The notes under the pieces are model-generated. The model was not told the DNA's origin and searched no databases. It worked only from the letters and a program-made list of their open reading frames with translations. Made by a program: the position numbers and the translations under genes. A stretch of DNA of 64,000 nt from Auanema rhodensis (Eukaryota; Nematoda; Chromadorea; Rhabditida; Rhabditidae), in the NCBI GenBank assembly GCA_964057225.1, contig OZ059897.1, forward strand, positions 9,672,001 through 9,736,000, read 5' to 3'. Within the stretch, counting starts at the first letter, position 1. Each line of letters begins with the position of its first letter. Positions 61,721 through 64,000 of this stretch are shown in pieces.

Positions 61721-64000
61721 TTATGCTTTAAAATAATTTGTTAGATAATTAGAATAAAAATTATTTGAAATATTTTAAAATTTCATTTTAAATTGTTAGA
61801 TCATGTAGACCGGTTGAACTTCACGTACAACATCATCTTCTCAGGTGATAAGCACAGGAACGGACTGGATTTCCTCGTCTCTCTGCTGCAAATCGTTTCA
61901 GGAAATTCCTGTCGAAAAAAAAAATTTCCGCTTTCTCAGAAGATAGATCGTTGTCAAATAGAAGAAAGAGAGAGAGAAAGAAAGAAATAGAAAATGAACG
62001 AAAATACTGACAAAAACTGAGGAAGAAGAGCTAAAAGTCTTGTGTGAAAGTGAAAAAGAATTACAAAAAAAAAATCAAATTCTTCAGTCTTGACAACGAT
62101 TTTCGAGAAATTTCGCTACATTTGCTACTTGATGTTGCTGAATAAGTGTCAAAAAACTGTTCTGTTATCCAAATAATTTGGTAGTAAATATACAAAAAAG
62201 GCAAAACAATCTACGAAATCTTTAATTCAAAATATTTCCAACAAATCTCCTCCTCTCACTTTCAAATCATCATCCTCATCAGTTACTCTCTCACAGATAT
62301 TCTATTCTATACTTCCACAGATATTTCTTTTGTCGGTAAAGTTGTAAAATTTACTCAGTATGTTGAGAATGAATGAGAATAAGTGGACGTTACGCTAAAC
62401 AAATCAGATGTCAGATGGTTGATTATTGGTGGATTAATCCGTTTTGTATTTGATTTTCCAATAACGATTTACTTCTCAGGAATGCAGGAATTTTTCTTTA
62501 TTTTTTGCGTTCAAAGACCTCTGACTGACAATGAGCACTTTGAAAATTTTCTCTTCCCTCTTGATTTCACGCATTCTTCTTTCACTCGAATTCTATAATG
62601 TATCTAGTTCGATCGTTATTATTCTACGTTTTTCTCTCTCTCCCTATCTCTATTAGTCCCTCGTTCTCTCTATTTCTCTTCCTCCTCTCTACCTCCCTCT
62701 TAGCCTCTCTTTTCCTCTTTTTAAATCGTTCTAATTCTCTTTAAATCCTTCTTCACATGGGTGCTTTCTTATCTAATTTATTAAACGCAATTCCTAGTGT
62801 TCGCACGTATTTTCTAAATATTGTATACATAATACGATTGAAGTACGAAATTGAAAAGATCTGTCTGTATGAGAGGGGAGGGTTGGAGGGAGGGGGGCTT
62901 GTGTACCATAGAGCCACTTGAAACGTACATTATCGTCAACTACGGACGATGCTGATGACGACGACGACGACTATGTACGACGATGAAGAACGACAGTCTT
63001 CGATAATATACAACATACAAGATTTTGATTTCTTTAATATTATATTTCCTTAAACTATATATATATATCCACATGTCATTTCTTAGACAACTTATCCATT
63101 TAATCCCAAGACATGTCCATATGTATCTCATTGCTTCAACTTAGTTTCTCTCATCTATTGACGTCATCTGATTCATTTTCATATCCAAAAGCAAACATCT
63201 GTCTACACAGGCTCCATATGTACATATGTATGTTCATCCATATATCCAAAATACAATGGGATTTATGCTTTTTTTAAAGTTTTTGTTGTAAAAATTAAAT
63301 TTCTCATTAAAATTTCCTATCGATTAGCTGAAAAACTGTTTTTCACTCTCTTTCTCGTTCTCTTCATTCTCTTCTTTCTTTCTTTTTTTCCTTTTTATAA
63401 GTCAATAAGAATTAAAAAAACTTTTTTTGTGCTCTATTGAGTCCTGTCACAGTGATGATAGTGATGAACCTTTCCTCATTTTCTTAATGTCAAAGATTGG
63501 TTAAACAATGTGTTTTTCTCCTCCCTCAACCTCATAAGCATATGTCCTTTGGGTCCTCTATTTCCTCATGCTTGTTTTCGTTTTTTCTTTTTCACAAAAA
63601 AAAAGAAGAAAAAAAAGGGAGAAAGAAGCAGTAACGATGAAGATAGATGGCATCACTTATCTTAAGCTTGAAGCAAGGTCCCGCTGTTTTTCACGTCGAC
63701 TTGTCATTCTATTCCTTTTTTTTTTGATTATTTTTCCATTTTTATGTGGAACAGAAGGGATTTCTCCTTAAAGATTGTGTTGTTTTCAATGGAAACCTAA
63801 GCAAATTTCGTTTATGATTGCTTGTTTTGTGTATTCGTCTCATTTAAAACATTGAATAAGATTACAAAACCTATTTCGAAACTCTTTGTGATGATTTTTT
63901 TTGGAAAATTTCTAGTTTTCATGTTTGCTCCATACGTTTATCATCATGATGTGTAGTGATTCTCTCACAGTTCCATCCCACCAACAAGTCTCATACGTGA
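61646..64000. other. intergenic to window end, nothing recognised
   Basis: It starts with a (TA)n run at 61687-61712 and a polyadenylation signal at 61753. The rest is AT-rich with CT-rich blocks near 62.63-62.72 and 63.35 kb and a GACGAC repeat near 62.95 kb. No exon chain is supported on either strand. Confidence 0.5.

Noticed and set aside
61793-61990. 65-codon plus-strand frame after the cysteine-rich gene
   Set aside because: It begins in AT-rich 3' flank, ends in a Glu/Arg-rich simple tract, and has no signal, domain or splice support.

Overview
The window is nuclear DNA from an animal, almost certainly a nematode. It is AT-rich and its genes are split into many small exons. Introns are mostly about 45-60 bases with GT...TTTYAG borders, and several start codons lie just after a 3' splice-site-like TTTTAG, as expected where mRNAs receive a spliced leader. 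The recognisable proteins are close to Caenorhabditis relatives: an FKH-6-like forkhead factor, a hillarin/LTD-1 type LIM domain, an acatalytic carbonic anhydrase, and a tandem haem peroxidase. The tRNA-Cys is also very Caenorhabditis-like. I cannot name the species.

Layout. 1-1082 (+): 3' end of an unrecognised gene. 1266-1764 (-): a one-LIM-domain protein. 1765-7963: mostly non-coding, with one GC-richer island near 7.36-7.6 kb. 7964-15283 (+): a two-domain haem peroxidase with a tRNA-Cys in one intron. 16175-18580 (-): the CCR4-NOT subunit CNOT2/NTL-2, whose long 3' UTR meets the peroxidase mRNA tail to tail. 20801-21206 (+): a doubtful small gene. 22610-23492 (+): a type II membrane coiled-coil protein. 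23874-26351 (-): a forkhead factor. 26640-27252 (+): an acidic protein lacking its first exon. 28760-29531 (+): a Ly6-like GPI-anchored protein. 29960-31043 (-): a GM2-activator-like secreted lipid-binding protein. 33852-35272 (-): an unrecognised alpha-helical protein. 35727-37563 (-): a TBL2-like ER WD40 protein. 37990-38847 (+): RER1. 39531-41266 (-): a four-pass membrane protein. 46345-53541 (-): a secreted carbonic anhydrase-related protein with a 5.4 kb first intron. 60529-61645 (+): a secreted cysteine-rich protein. The spaces between 41-46 kb, 48-60 kb and 61.6-64 kb are gene-poor and rich in GA/CT and AT tracts.

These genes are not a pathway. Themes are secretory-pathway housekeeping (RER1, TBL2, perhaps the coiled-coil protein), secreted or surface proteins (peroxidase, Ly6-like, GM2-activator-like, carbonic anhydrase-related, cysteine-rich), and gene control (CNOT2, forkhead). 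The most distinctive observations are a degenerate, apparently haem-dead first peroxidase domain fused to an intact second one, and a pair of related Tc1/mariner-like non-autonomous elements at 53.0 and 55.8 kb. The interiors of that pair match, but their inverted termini differ in a matched way within each copy. I found no CRISPR array, bacterial-style operon or defence system.
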